From assembly GCF_900086655.1 (NCBI RefSeq), contig NZ_LT575476.1, positions 2,391,869-2,455,868 on the forward strand: a DNA stretch of 64,000 bases. Direction: 5' to 3'. The notes beneath the pieces are model-generated. The model made no database searches and was not told the origin of the DNA. It worked only from the letters and a program-made list of their open reading frames with translations. A program made the translations under genes and the position numbers. Below, one piece after another: positions 1 to 9,229 of this stretch. This DNA comes from Paenibacillus tuaregi. Its GTDB lineage: Bacteria > Bacillota > Bacilli > Paenibacillales > Paenibacillaceae. Each line of letters begins with the position of its first letter. Position 1 is the stretch's first letter.

Positions 1-507
1 GTCTTGTCTCAGCCTGCCGATTTTGTTAATACCCCGTACTCCTTGTTTTCCAATCCGAAGTTGTTACAGAAGCCTCACGGACAAGGACAGAAGGGAGGGA
101 TGAGAATCATTCCGTTATCTGAGTTTGCCATCGGAGCGAATTCATCCGTGAAGGAAGAAGCATGGAGATTCATTGCATATCTGTTATCGAAGGAAACGCA
201 GTCACTTAAAAGCAGGGAAGGATTCTCACTGGTTAAATCCGTGAACGGAAAGAAGCTGGACGATGTTCAGGAACAAGTAAAGAACGGATCGTTCAAGCTT
301 CCAGATGGCAAAACAGCTAATGTGCCGGACAGTGAATTTGAACAGTTCAAACAGATGATAAATACCGTTAATAATTACTCAGAGGCCAAGGGAAAGGTTG
401 TCGCTATTGTCAGTGATGAGTCCAGATCGTTCTTCTCCGGCCAGAAGTCAGCCGAGGAAGTGGCGAAGCTGATCCAGAACAGGGTGACTACTTATTTGAA
501 TGAGTAG
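1..507 (+). CDS. ABC transporter extracellular solute-binding protein, C-terminal part (5' end outside window)
   Basis: The reading frame is open from the first base and ends with TAG at 505-507, giving about 168 residues. The sequence matches the C-terminal lobe of family 1 solute-binding proteins: the stretch around GIGANSSVKEEAWRFIAYLLS-like residues (here AIGANSSVKEEAWRFI) is the typical 'kn' helix, followed by a helical tail ending ARLIQNRV-like (VAKLIQNRV). In the family these lipoproteins capture sugars or oligosaccharides outside the cell and deliver them to a permease pair. The signal peptide and sugar-binding residues lie upstream of the window, so the substrate cannot be named. A terminator follows at 530-560, so it is the last gene of its unit. 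Confidence 0.8.
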   Translation, partial: VLSQPADFVNTPYSLFSNPKLLQKPHGQGQKGGMRIIPLSEFAIGANSSVKEEAWRFIAYLLSKETQSLKSREGFSLVKSVNGKKLDDVQEQVKNGSFKLPDGKTANVPDSEFEQFKQMINTVNNYSEAKGKVVAIVSDESRSFFSGQKSAEEVAKLIQNRVTTYLNE

Positions 508-529
508 GCATTAAAAGAATTGCACGCTG

Positions 530-560
530 AAGCCCCTTGAATTGGCACGAGGGGTTTCTT
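530..560 (+). terminator. Intrinsic terminator after solute-binding protein gene
   Basis: An AAGCCCCT arm pairs with AGGGGTTT across a short loop and is followed by a weak T-rich tract. Confidence 0.7.
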
Positions 561-651
561 CTCATGTATAAGGAAATAAACCCATATTATTCTAAGGGTA
601 CACGTGTTAGTATGGTTTTTAGGGACTATTTCTTTGGTAGGAGAGATTAAT

Positions 652-1548
652 ATGACTAAATTGTCTAGATTGTTGACTTACATAGCGGTTGGTTCAATAG
701 TATTAACGGGGTGCTCTACGTCAAATCGTGAAGCTAAGTCGGATTTCAGTGCAGGGAATGCTGAGAAATCCACAGTACAACTTACGAAGCAAATGAGCTA
801 CAAGCAAGCACCAGTAAATGTCAAGCTAGTAAAAGCTGAAGCAGAATATGTTGTGCCTTACATAAAAGCAGTTGAGCAAATGAATGTAAAAAACACCAAA
901 TTGGCTAAAAAATATTTGGACTTAACGATCGCCGACTTTCCGAATACCAAACACAGTTACCGGGCACAGGTTTTAAAAACGGTAATTTTGCTGTCGGAAA
1001 TGATCGGAAATGTGAATGTGAATATGAGGTATTTGAAGGGCATTGAAGAATATATGAACAGTGACCTTGGAGATGCTGACGGTATTCAGAAGTTGAAAAA
1101 AATGATGGATAAATTATCATCAGAACATGAGTCAACAAAGAAGCAGTTGGATCAATCCATCAGCCTAGTTTTGAAAAATTATTCTCAATATAAAAATATA
1201 TCTATTTATAAAACACCATTAAATTTCCCCTTGAAAAAAACTGATGTATCAAACGATCTGATTTTGTTTGAAAAAATTGGATACCCGATTCCCAGAGATT
1301 ATGTAATTGAACAGGATTTTAAAAATTCTAGAGAAAAATATCTTAGTATGGTTATACTAGTGACTTTTGAAAATAAGAAGGTTAACTATCCTAATATATT
1401 TTTATATGCTGGAGGAGCAATTGGAACTAGTGACAAATCTAAAAAAGTAAAGCTGTTGCAAGAAGTAATTAAGCTGACAGAAGGCGATAAATATAACGAA
1501 GCGAGATTAGAAGCACAAGAGCAATTAAAAGAAATGAACAAAAAATGA
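652..1548 (+). CDS. Putative lipoprotein of unknown function
   Basis: I do not recognise the family. The 298-residue product starts with a lipoprotein signal: a positively charged MTKLSRLL, a hydrophobic stretch, and the lipobox LTGC near residue 20, so it is probably anchored to the outer face of the membrane. The rest is charged, Lys-rich and mostly helical-looking, with a tetratricopeptide-like flavour around 'KNTKLAKKYLDLTIADFPNT'. The ATG at 652 is preferred over an in-frame start at 604 because it is preceded by TAGGAGAG (638-645) and begins the signal peptide. The gene is visibly more AT-rich than its neighbours, which suggests a different origin. It stands alone between a terminator and the hcp promoter region. 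Confidence 0.65.
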   Translation: MTKLSRLLTYIAVGSIVLTGCSTSNREAKSDFSAGNAEKSTVQLTKQMSYKQAPVNVKLVKAEAEYVVPYIKAVEQMNVKNTKLAKKYLDLTIADFPNTKHSYRAQVLKTVILLSEMIGNVNVNMRYLKGIEEYMNSDLGDADGIQKLKKMMDKLSSEHESTKKQLDQSISLVLKNYSQYKNISIYKTPLNFPLKKTDVSNDLILFEKIGYPIPRDYVIEQDFKNSREKYLSMVILVTFENKKVNYPNIFLYAGGAIGTSDKSKKVKLLQEVIKLTEGDKYNEARLEAQEQLKEMNKK

Positions 1549-1660
1549 GTAGTATACCAATCAGTTCCTTGACTGGAATTAACACAAAGCCTAGGGAATT
1601 TGTCGCCAAATAATGTTCTTTTCCAGTGTGCTAAATGTCACAACTTGAGGTCTGAGGCTC

Positions 1661-1679
1661 TGTTACGCTGAGCATAACA
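1661..1679. promoter_or_regulatory. Near-perfect palindrome upstream of hcp, possible operator
   Basis: TGTTACGCTGAGCATAACA is a 19-bp palindrome with a single mismatched pair around one central base. It ends about 32 bp before the hcp start. No U-run follows, so it is more like a DNA operator than a terminator. It is not an exact match to the FNR consensus (TGTGA-N6-TCACA) nor to a GlnR box (N7 spacing). The regulator is unknown. Confidence 0.4.
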
Positions 1680-1711
1680 ATGATCCAATTATCGAAATGG
1701 GGGATATTGAT

Positions 1712-3004
1712 ATGTTTTGTTATCAGTGTGAGCAGACACCGGATGGCGGCTGCACTGTAGTCGGCGTATGTGGCAAGAATGAGACGATTGCAAGCTTGCA
1801 GGACACGATGATTTTTGCTTTAAAAGGAATTGCGGCGTATGCGACACATGCGCGCCAACTTGGCTACAGCGATCCGGAAGTCGACCGGATTACTCACGAG
1901 GCTCTATATATGACGTTGACCAACTCTAACTTTAACACGCAAGAGCACCTGGAAATGGCTATGAAGGTCGGAAATGCCGAGGTGCGGATTATGGATGTGC
2001 TCGACCGCGCGCATACCGAGCGGTTCGGTATTCCACAGCCGGTTACTGTCAGCCAGAATAAGATTGAGGGCAAATGCATCGTAGTGACCGGACATAATTT
2101 GTATGCGCTAGAGGAACTTCTGAAGCAAACTGAAGGAAAGGGTATTAACATCTATACCCACTCGGAGATGCTGCCAGCTCATGGCTATCCCGCTCTTAAA
2201 AAATATGCACATCTAAAAGGCAATATCGGTAAAGCGTGGTACGACCAGCGCAGATTGTTTGAGCAGTTCCCAGGGGCGATCCTTGCCACTACAAACTGTG
2301 TTATGCCAATCAAGGGAACCTATGCCGACCGCTTCTTCTCGTATGAGGTTGCAGGGCTGGAAGGGGTTCAGAAAATTGCTAATGACGACTTCTCCCCGTT
2401 GATCGAGCGGGCACTTGCTCTGCCTGCGGCAGATGTGGATTCCGAGCAGGTTCTAACTACAGGTTATCATCACGAGACGGTGATCGGGCTTGCGCCTGAG
2501 ATCATCCAGGCGGTCAAAGACGGACATATCCGCCGGTTCTTCGTCATCGCAGGCTGCGATGCACCAGGTAAAGGAGGGGAATATTACAGGGAGCTGGCAA
2601 CTTCGCTGCCAAATGACACTGTGATCTTGACGACTTCCTGCGGTAAATTCCGTTTTAACGATGTTGATTATGGAACGGTTGGGAATACTGGTATTCCACG
2701 TTATATCGATCTTGGGCAGTGCAATAACTCAGGTTCCACTGTGAAAATAGCCCTTGCCTTAGCCGATGCCTTCGGCTGCAGCGTGAACGAGCTTCCGGTC
2801 AGCATCGTGCTGTCCTGGTTCGAGCAGAAGGCGGTGGCCATTCTGCTGGGTCTCTTCAGTCTCGGTATCCAGGACATCCGTATTGGACCGAAACCGCCCG
2901 AGTTCATTTCCCAAGGGGTACTAGATGTGCTCGTGGATATGTTTGGCTTGAAGCTGATCACAACTGCTGAGGAAGATATGAAGACCATGCTGGCTCTGTC
3001 CTAG
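1712..3004 (+). CDS. hcp: Hydroxylamine reductase / hybrid cluster protein, short (class III-like) form
   Basis: The 430-residue product is a hybrid cluster protein. It begins CYQCEQTPDGGCTVVGVCG, giving four cysteines in C-x2-C-x7-C-x5-C spacing that bind the N-terminal cubane cluster. Further family cysteines are in the C-terminal half (TTNCVMP, AGCDAPG, TTSCGKFR, LGQCNNSG), which with the conserved GEYYREL-type region hold the Fe-S-O hybrid cluster. The family reduces hydroxylamine or nitric oxide and protects against nitrosative stress in the cytoplasm. Most Hcps are about 550 residues; this one lacks the helical insert after the N-terminal cysteines, as in class III. The ATG at 1712 is preferred to an in-frame ATG at 1697, because GGGGGAT lies at suitable spacing before 1712 and the family starts at MFCYQC. 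A palindrome lies just upstream and a terminator downstream. Confidence 0.93.
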   Translation: MFCYQCEQTPDGGCTVVGVCGKNETIASLQDTMIFALKGIAAYATHARQLGYSDPEVDRITHEALYMTLTNSNFNTQEHLEMAMKVGNAEVRIMDVLDRAHTERFGIPQPVTVSQNKIEGKCIVVTGHNLYALEELLKQTEGKGINIYTHSEMLPAHGYPALKKYAHLKGNIGKAWYDQRRLFEQFPGAILATTNCVMPIKGTYADRFFSYEVAGLEGVQKIANDDFSPLIERALALPAADVDSEQVLTTGYHHETVIGLAPEIIQAVKDGHIRRFFVIAGCDAPGKGGEYYRELATSLPNDTVILTTSCGKFRFNDVDYGTVGNTGIPRYIDLGQCNNSGSTVKIALALADAFGCSVNELPVSIVLSWFEQKAVAILLGLFSLGIQDIRIGPKPPEFISQGVLDVLVDMFGLKLITTAEEDMKTMLALS

Positions 3005-3018
3005 AGCTTGGCGCGAAT

Positions 3019-3065
3019 AAATCCGGTGCTGCGATTCTATTTGAATCGGCACCGGATTTTTGTTT
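3019..3065. terminator. Terminator after hcp
   Basis: AAATCCGGTGC pairs with GCACCGGATTT around a loop and is followed by a T-run. The inverted symmetry could also serve the converging GNAT remnant. Confidence 0.85.
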
Positions 3066-3073
3066 TAGCCCAG

Positions 3074-3445
3074 TTAGCCTAGGGCAGTATTAGATTCACT
3101 TCTATTCATCCAATCCGAACTGTGGAGCGTATACCACTGATAGCTCTTACCATCCAATTCAATTAAACTGTTAAAGCTGAACCCGCATTTTTGGATCACT
3201 TTTATAGAGGGAAGGTTGCATTCCAGAGCCACCGCATTAAGGACTTCAATCTCAGTATTGTTGTTAAAGAGATAGCCGATCAATCCTTTGGCCGCTTGGG
3301 TAGTGTAGCCTTTGCCCCTGTAGTCTTTTGAGATTCCGTACATAATTTCCCGGTTCGGGTATGGAAGCCCATCCTTAATTCCAGTACAGCACCAGCCGAT
3401 GAACTCGCCCGACGCTTTGGAGATGATCTCTAGGCGAAGATACAA
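3074..3445 (-). pseudogene. GNAT acetyltransferase remnant, N-terminus missing
   Basis: The 123 readable codons cover the acetyl-CoA-binding half of a RimJ/RimL-type GNAT: EFIGWCCTGIKDG (strand 4), YGISKDYRGKGYTTQAAKGL (motif A with R/G-x-G-x-G/A near residues 43-48), and ECNLPSIKVIQKCGF (motif B). The usual 50-60 N-terminal residues (first strand and substrate helices) are absent. An in-frame TAA lies four codons upstream of the only possible start (TTG at 3445), and no ribosome binding site is visible. The upstream edge abuts the promoter of the diverging ClbS-like gene. I read it as a truncated, probably non-functional gene; a real short protein is less likely. Confidence 0.6.
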
Positions 3446-3548
3446 AATAAAAGATTATCATAGATTTGTAAGAAATCAGCCTATTGTCCTCCTTAGCTTT
3501 TGCAGCCCTTTGTGTTACGATAATAGTAAAAAAATGGATGGTGAAAAT

Positions 3549-4073
3549 ATGGCGAGTTTTGATTACCAATCCAAAGCTGAGTTAATTGAGGCTGTACATA
3601 CGGGATATTTGCTGCTTGATGGGGAGTATGAAGGGATGCCTGAGGACCAAAAGGATGTTCTTGTTCCTGAAGTGGACCGGACTCCAGCTCAAATTATCGC
3701 CTATCAACTAGGCTGGCTTGATCTGGTGATGAGCTGGGACCGCGATGAGAAAGCGGGGCGAACCGTTGTTATGCCTGCTCCTGGTTATAAGTGGAATCAA
3801 CTGGGCGGGTTATATCAATCTTTTTATGATCAATATGCGGATTGCTCACTTGCGGACCTGCGCCGGTTGTTTGGGGAAGCGGAGAAGAAGTGGTTGGATT
3901 GGATTGACACGCTGAGTGAGGAAGAGTTGTTTACTCAGGGGGTCCGCAAGTGGACAGGGGACAAGCCGAACTGGCCGATGGTGCGATGGATTCATATCAA
4001 CTCAGCGGCCCCTTTTAAATCTTTTCGGGCAAAGCTGAGAAAGTGGAAGAAACATCAATCATTATCTAAGTGA
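3549..4073 (+). CDS. ClbS/DfsB-family four-helix bundle protein
   Basis: The 174-residue product resembles the ClbS/DfsB family (DinB-like four-helix bundle): an N-terminal KAELIEAVHTGYLLLDGEYE, then EVDRTPAQIIAYQLGWLDLVMSW, and a C-terminal tryptophan-rich region (WTGDKPNWPMVRWIHINSAAPFK). ClbS of colibactin producers protects by hydrolysing the toxin's cyclopropane, and DfsB relatives are mostly uncharacterised, so the substrate here is unknown. The start at ATG 3549 follows GGATGGTG at 3536-3543; an upstream in-frame ATG at 3534 has no ribosome binding site. It is followed 21 bp later by the EEP-family gene and may be cotranscribed with it. Confidence 0.75.
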   Translation: MASFDYQSKAELIEAVHTGYLLLDGEYEGMPEDQKDVLVPEVDRTPAQIIAYQLGWLDLVMSWDRDEKAGRTVVMPAPGYKWNQLGGLYQSFYDQYADCSLADLRRLFGEAEKKWLDWIDTLSEEELFTQGVRKWTGDKPNWPMVRWIHINSAAPFKSFRAKLRKWKKHQSLSK

Positions 4074-4094
4074 CAACAACAGGAGGAACAAACC

Positions 4095-4889
4095 ATGACA
4101 TCAAAAGAACTTCGGATTATGACTTACAATTTGAAATGTGAAGTAGGCGTGCCGCCCCATTCTTGGAGTGACCGCAGAGAGATGGTCCGGGATGTTATCC
4201 GGCGCGAGTCGCCGGATTTAATAGGCACACAGGAAGGCGTATTCGCCCAGATAAGTGACCTGCTGGAGATGCTGCCGGAATACGGATTGGTGGGACTTGG
4301 GAGAGACGGAGGGAGCAGGGGCGAGTATTCAGCCATCTTCTATAAGAAAGAACGCTTCCAGGTGCTTGAATACAATCATTTCTGGCTCTCCGATACGCCA
4401 AACATGATCGCCTCCGCTACTTGGGGCAATATGTATACCCGCATGGTAACCTGGGCGAGATTTAAGGATCTGCAGACGAATCAGCAGTTCTATCACATGA
4501 ACACGCATTTTGATCATGAGTCGTTAAATGCCAGAGAGAAGAGTGCGAGGTTGGTAATCCAGGAGGCTCAGGACTTTGATTCCACATTGCCTGTATTACT
4601 GACTGGTGATTTTAATACAGATGTGCACTCACAGCCATACAACATTTTGACTGAAGAGGGGAGCTTTAAGGATACTTGGGAGCTTACAAAGACGCGCTTT
4701 AATGAGGATCTGGGATCGTTTAACGATTTCCGGGACCCGCAGGGTGGATCTGAGCGGATTGATTGGGTTCTAGGCCGGGGGAATATGACGGTTGCCTCAG
4801 CAGGAATTATCAATGATCTCGCCGATGGGAGGTTCCCGAGCGACCATTTCCCGGTTGTGGCTAGATTGAGTCTTGGAGATAATGTGTGA
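4095..4889 (+). CDS. Endonuclease/exonuclease/phosphatase (EEP) family hydrolase
   Basis: The 264-residue protein has the EEP fold signatures in order: RIMTYNLKCE (first metal Asn), DLIGTQEG (metal-binding Glu), NTHFDHES (catalytic His region), LLTGDFNTD (catalytic Asp-x-Asn), and RIDWVLGRG with SDHFPVVARL at the C-terminus (final Asp-His pair). This is a magnesium-dependent phosphodiesterase or phosphatase family that includes DNase I, sphingomyelinases and inositol phosphatases. There is no signal peptide, so it is cytoplasmic, and the substrate cannot be told. AGGAGG lies at 4081-4086. A terminator follows at 4918-4957. Confidence 0.88.
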   Translation: MTSKELRIMTYNLKCEVGVPPHSWSDRREMVRDVIRRESPDLIGTQEGVFAQISDLLEMLPEYGLVGLGRDGGSRGEYSAIFYKKERFQVLEYNHFWLSDTPNMIASATWGNMYTRMVTWARFKDLQTNQQFYHMNTHFDHESLNAREKSARLVIQEAQDFDSTLPVLLTGDFNTDVHSQPYNILTEEGSFKDTWELTKTRFNEDLGSFNDFRDPQGGSERIDWVLGRGNMTVASAGIINDLADGRFPSDHFPVVARLSLGDNV

Positions 4890-4917
4890 TAATTAATAAT
4901 CTAAAATGTGTTTTGAA

Positions 4918-4957
4918 GAAAGCCTCTAATCCAGTTTCGTGGATTTGAGGCTTTTTT
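4918..4957 (+). terminator. Terminator after EEP-family gene
   Basis: AAAGCCTC and a following AT-rich arm pair with TGGATTTGAGGCTTT; a T6 run follows. Confidence 0.85.
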
Positions 4958-5204
4958 AGTGGAAATTTAACAGTCTCAATAAATTTACTGAGTAGAAGCT
5001 ATCCCTGAATCTATGTCCAATTTCATATTTAGCGGATGGGAAGATAGACGTGATCTATTTTTAACTAAGTTATCCTTAAAGTCAAAGCTTAAAGTACGTA
5101 AACAAGTTTACATGGAATAACAGCTGTCCCTGCGACGGTTCCTGGGATATAAAACGAAATATTGCATGAATGTTATATGATCAAAGTAGGAGGATGATAG
5201 GTAT

Positions 5205-5576
5205 ATGGACAATTTAACAGCAGAAGAAAAGCAGCAGTCGGTTGAAGCGTTTGAGTCGATTATTCGTAAATCGGAAAAGGCACTCTCTCATATGAAGACA
5301 GATGCGCCACAGACAAGGTTGCTCGCGAAGCGAATGAAGGCTGCTCAGCTTGGCTTAGATACGCTTCTTGCACATTGGGAAGGCCGGAAACTGGATGTCA
5401 GCAAAATGGATTTAATCGAAGCAAAAGAAGAGCTGGAGGGTTTGCTGTTAACACTTCCTTCATTTCTTGAGAGATCCAAAGAAGGCAGTGGGCAGAGGAC
5501 CTACATTACGAGAAGGATCATAGCTTTGAAAGCAGCAGTTTTCTATGTGGATCATTTAATTGAAAAGTTTGAATGA
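5205..5576 (+). CDS. Small helical protein of unknown function
   Basis: This 123-residue, highly charged protein is not one I recognise. It is almost wholly helix-forming, with heptad-like Lys/Glu/Leu patterns in residues 5-55 (SIIRKSEKALSHM, LLAKRMKAAQLGLDTLLAHW) and 65-120, and has no membrane segment or cysteine. GTAGGAGGATG before the ATG is a strong ribosome binding site and codon use looks normal, so I think it is expressed. It stands alone between two non-coding stretches. Confidence 0.7.
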   Translation: MDNLTAEEKQQSVEAFESIIRKSEKALSHMKTDAPQTRLLAKRMKAAQLGLDTLLAHWEGRKLDVSKMDLIEAKEELEGLLLTLPSFLERSKEGSGQRTYITRRIIALKAAVFYVDHLIEKFE

Positions 5577-6073
5577 GTGTATCTTACAAGATTCGGGCAT
5601 TTTGTGATTAGCAAATCAGTTCGTTCACCCTACTATCTGGAAAATATGAGCAGTTACTGCTTAATGGTAAATGGACAGATTCATAGATGAGAAAGAGAGG
5701 ACAAGTCGTGTCAAATGTACAGCAAATCTAAGCTGAGTATCCCATGGTGGCCAATGGATGGATCACATTTATCTGCACCACATCCAATTCAAAGCCATCG
5801 ATGATCACTTTAGAGAATTTATGAACCGGATAAAATAAATGACTAAGGAGGAAAAATTAGCTATAGCTGTAAAGTAGCATGGAAACAAAAGTTAGTTTAT
5901 GCTAGTGTTGATGGCAAGGATATCCAATTCGGCTTGCAAAGTGAACTTAGCAGCACAAAGAGGGGGCTTCTGCCCCTCTTTGTCATATCCGCCAGTACAC
6001 TTCATTTGTTTAGATAATAAGCCGTGAGCAGCACTCCAAGTACATACGCAAGAAGTTATAGGGAGATGAGAGA
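5577..6073. other. Non-coding interval with decayed fragments
   Basis: No intact gene is visible in these 497 bases. A short in-frame piece near 5878-5950 reads like a coding remnant (KLVYASVDGKDIQFGLQSEL), but it has no start and is closed upstream by TAA. A strong intrinsic terminator lies at 5954-5983. The ribosome binding site of the next gene is at 6061-6069. Confidence 0.5.
5954..5983 (+). terminator. Intrinsic-terminator-like hairpin
   Basis: ACAAAGAGGGGGC pairs with GCCCCTCTTTGT around a 4-base loop. The T-run is short, so it may also act as a boundary hairpin. Confidence 0.6.
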
Positions 6074-9000
6074 ATGACAACGAATTCCACAGCGAAGGAA
6101 ATCCGCATTATTGAATACGACCCGTCCTACGCTGGCGCAGTAGCAGAAATGTGGAACCTCAGCAATGAAAGCTGGGGTGGAGGAACTAGTCAGAAAACGG
6201 AGGATACCGTGAGCCGGAATATGGAATCCTCGTCCAACCTTCATGTCTTTCTCGCCGTTGACGGCGAAGAGGTTGTCGGGTTCTGCAGCTTCGCCCACTA
6301 CCGTTTTGATGAAGGGGCATTATATGTGCCGCTGCTGAATGTGCGGCCTGATTATCACGGCCTTAAGATCGGCCGTAATTTGATTCTGAACGCTGTCCGC
6401 AAAACCGTTGAGGCTGGCTGGCCGCGGCTGGATCTGTTCACTTGGCCTGGGAACACAAAGGCTGTTCCGATGTATAAGAAATGTGGATTCTTCTGGGAAA
6501 AAAATGAGGATTCCGTTCACCTGATGAATTTCATCCCGACCATCCTGCAGACCGAAGCGCTCACTCCCTATTTCGAGGAGCTGGATTGGTATGCGGACAG
6601 CACACGGGAACTTGTGATTGAGCCGGATGGCCGCCGGGAGTGCGGCTTTGATTTCTTTGATTACACGTGGAGCAAGGGAGACCTCTCGGTGCGGGCGGTG
6701 TTCGAGAAGACAGGGCGCGGGTTGGCTGCGCTGGAGACACCTGACTTTGCCATCTTCACTGAAATTGATGATCATGATCTGGTGTTTGGTTCCACCTATA
6801 AGGTTCGTTACCGTATCGAGAACCGTTCCACTTCCGTGCTGCCAATTGAGATTAAGGGCCAGGACGACAAGAATATTCGTTTTGCCCTGGATGTATCACG
6901 TACAATCGGGCCGGGGGAATCAGCTGTACTCGAGGGTGAATTCGAGCTTGATCCGGTTCAAGAGGAGCAAAGCAACAAGAAAACCCATCCGGTTGTCTTT
7001 AGCCAATGGCTGATTGGGGGAAAACGGGCTGAGTTCCGCATGGGAATTGCGCCGAAGTTCCCGGCAAAAATGAAAATCGCGCTGCCGCCCAAAGAGCTTT
7101 ATCCAGGCATCCCTGCCGAACTGTATTTAAATGTGGAAAATAATTTTGATGCGGAGGCGGAGTTTGCTTTTGAATGGCCGGTGCACGAAAGCCTGCAGTG
7201 GGCAGAGCCGGGGATTCGCTTTACAATCCCAGCCAAGGGCAAGGTCTCGCTTCCGGTACCCTTTACCTTGCGCTCCTACGGTCTCTTCTCCAGGGAGGTA
7301 GAGGTGAAGACTGTCCCTATAGGAGGAAATGCAGTTACCTTTACTACCAAGCTGTCTGTCCTGATGAAGGGGAGCTATGGCCGATTTGGTGGGGAAGACG
7401 GGGATCAATGGGTGGCCGTGAACGGGGCATACTCTCTGCATCTGAGCAAGCATGAGAATCATATGTGGATTGATTATCCTGGGTCTGATCATAATTTCTG
7501 GTGGACCTATCCGAAGCTGGGCAGGCCGTTCTCGGAAGAATTCTCGAAGAAACAGGCCCGGGAAGTGAGGTTGTACCCGGAAGGGGAGAGTCAGGTTCTC
7601 GAAGCAATCTACGAATCGGAAGAGTATCCTGCACTGCAAATCAAGGCGATGGCTAGGCTGTTTGCGAACGGTATTACCGAATTTCATCACGAAGTCCACA
7701 ACACCAGCAGCGAAAATATCGAAGAGAACATGGGTCTACTTATCAACTTTGGATTCTTCGGCAGTCGGCTTATCCTCCCATATCAAGGTCGTTATGTTGA
7801 CATGGAGGATAGTCACTTCAGCCATCCTGATCATTGGGACAGTGCTCAAATTACCGAGAACTGGCTGTTCTGCAAACAGGAGAATACAGCTTGCGGAATC
7901 TGCTGGGACCCTTCCTTAAAGCTGCTGCGCCCAGAATATCCTTTCGGGTTGGAGCAGGAGCTTGGCCGGATCTCAGCTGGAGCTGTCGTGCGGACGAAGC
8001 CAACCGTGCTTGCCTTGAATACCTTCACCAAGTGGTGGGAGTTCCGTTCTTTCGCCAGGAAGCTGCGGGAAACGGTTGTACCTGTGTTAGACGATCATCT
8101 TGAACTATTGGTTGGCGGCGGCAATCCGTTTGCTGCGGGACCGCTTACGGTAGAACTGCTCGAGAGAAAAATGGTTCCGCTGGCTGGAAGCTTGGAATTA
8201 TACGTGCAGAACAGCGGGGAACCTGAGCGGAAAGCTGCTGCGGATCTGAAGCTGCTTCCAGAGCAGGATTTGCGTTCTGCAAGTTTTGAATTTACACCTG
8301 AGCAAAATGAATCGATGTGGAAGTTCCGGGCCGTCTATCTCGGCGAGGACCGGATTCAGGAGCGGTCGGGGCTCTGGTTCCCCCAGTCGGATGAAGCCGT
8401 CGATTGCAGACTTAAAGAAGGACCGGCAGGCCCCGTGTATACGGTGAACAACGGAGTTCTATCCATAGCAGCAGCGTCCGGCTTTGGCAGCGTGGTGCAT
8501 TCCATGGTATATCAGGACGAGGAATGGCTGGACAGCTCCTACCCGGAAGCAGTTCCACGTTCTTGGTGGAATCCTTGGCATGGCGGACTCGGCGTGAACA
8601 TTCCTGGCATGAGCGGTTTCAGTCAGCAGCAGGAGCCCCGAGCGGCAGCTTGGGCGGAGCGGACAGATATCCACGGGAATGTATGGAAGGGGCTTCGCTT
8701 GACAACCCGCATTGAGAAGCAGGAAGCGAACCGGGGAATCACAGTCGACCAATATTACCTCATGCTGCCGGGTACTCCTGTACTCTGTGTACTGCATTCG
8801 GTGACCAACGAAAGCGGGAGGTATCTGCGGGACTTCTCACTTATGGGCGAAAATTTCCTTAAGCCTTCACCGGTCTTCACGGAAGGAACGATAGAAGTTC
8901 CTGGAGGAGGACAGTATCTGGCAGGGAAACTGGAAACCGATGTGAAGTCGCAGGGGCCTTTGCGGATCGGGGCAGCTTCCAGGCAGAACTTTTTGCAAAT

Positions 9001-9229
9001 TGTGAATCATGCGCCTAATCAAAGCTCAAGTGTCTATGTGAACAATAAAGTGATTTGTAACGAAGTGTACCACCATCTTTCCATTAAAGACGGGGAAACC
9101 GCATGGACCCAGCCGGCTTTCCTGATCCTGGGCCGAATCGCTCTGGACTCGGGAGATGTTCGTAATTTGTTGAAGGTCGCTTTTAATACCAATCAAGGTG
9201 AAAAGGAGGCTAACGATGCCGATCATTGA
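6074..9229 (+). CDS. Giant GNAT acetyltransferase fused to multi-domain beta-sandwich region
   Basis: This 1051-residue protein starts with a GNAT domain (about residues 10-155): IRIIEYDPSYAGAVAEMWN, the acetyl-CoA loop NVRPDYHGLKIGRNLI near residue 90, and MYKKCGFFWEKN as the last helix-strand. The remaining 900 residues have no recognised catalytic signature. Residues about 235-430 contain two Ig-like modules (YKVRYRIENRSTSVLPIEI and AELYLNVENNFDAEAEFAF). Residues about 445-700 and 780-1040 are strand- and Trp-rich, as in galactose-mutarotase-like carbohydrate-binding folds (HNFWWTYPKLGRPF, RSWWNPWHGGLG). There is no signal peptide. It overlaps the next gene, an amidohydrolase, by 14 bp, so the two are translationally coupled and probably act on one substrate, perhaps an acylated or amidated sugar (inference). 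Ordinary GNATs have 150-200 residues. Confidence 0.75.
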   Translation: MTTNSTAKEIRIIEYDPSYAGAVAEMWNLSNESWGGGTSQKTEDTVSRNMESSSNLHVFLAVDGEEVVGFCSFAHYRFDEGALYVPLLNVRPDYHGLKIGRNLILNAVRKTVEAGWPRLDLFTWPGNTKAVPMYKKCGFFWEKNEDSVHLMNFIPTILQTEALTPYFEELDWYADSTRELVIEPDGRRECGFDFFDYTWSKGDLSVRAVFEKTGRGLAALETPDFAIFTEIDDHDLVFGSTYKVRYRIENRSTSVLPIEIKGQDDKNIRFALDVSRTIGPGESAVLEGEFELDPVQEEQSNKKTHPVVFSQWLIGGKRAEFRMGIAPKFPAKMKIALPPKELYPGIPAELYLNVENNFDAEAEFAFEWPVHESLQWAEPGIRFTIPAKGKVSLPVPFTLRSYGLFSREVEVKTVPIGGNAVTFTTKLSVLMKGSYGRFGGEDGDQWVAVNGAYSLHLSKHENHMWIDYPGSDHNFWWTYPKLGRPFSEEFSKKQAREVRLYPEGESQVLEAIYESEEYPALQIKAMARLFANGITEFHHEVHNTSSENIEENMGLLINFGFFGSRLILPYQGRYVDMEDSHFSHPDHWDSAQITENWLFCKQENTACGICWDPSLKLLRPEYPFGLEQELGRISAGAVVRTKPTVLALNTFTKWWEFRSFARKLRETVVPVLDDHLELLVGGGNPFAAGPLTVELLERKMVPLAGSLELYVQNSGEPERKAAADLKLLPEQDLRSASFEFTPEQNESMWKFRAVYLGEDRIQERSGLWFPQSDEAVDCRLKEGPAGPVYTVNNGVLSIAAASGFGSVVHSMVYQDEEWLDSSYPEAVPRSWWNPWHGGLGVNIPGMSGFSQQQEPRAAAWAERTDIHGNVWKGLRLTTRIEKQEANRGITVDQYYLMLPGTPVLCVLHSVTNESGRYLRDFSLMGENFLKPSPVFTEGTIEVPGGGQYLAGKLETDVKSQGPLRIGAASRQNFLQIVNHAPNQSSSVYVNNKVICNEVYHHLSIKDGETAWTQPAFLILGRIALDSGDVRNLLKVAFNTNQGEKEANDADH

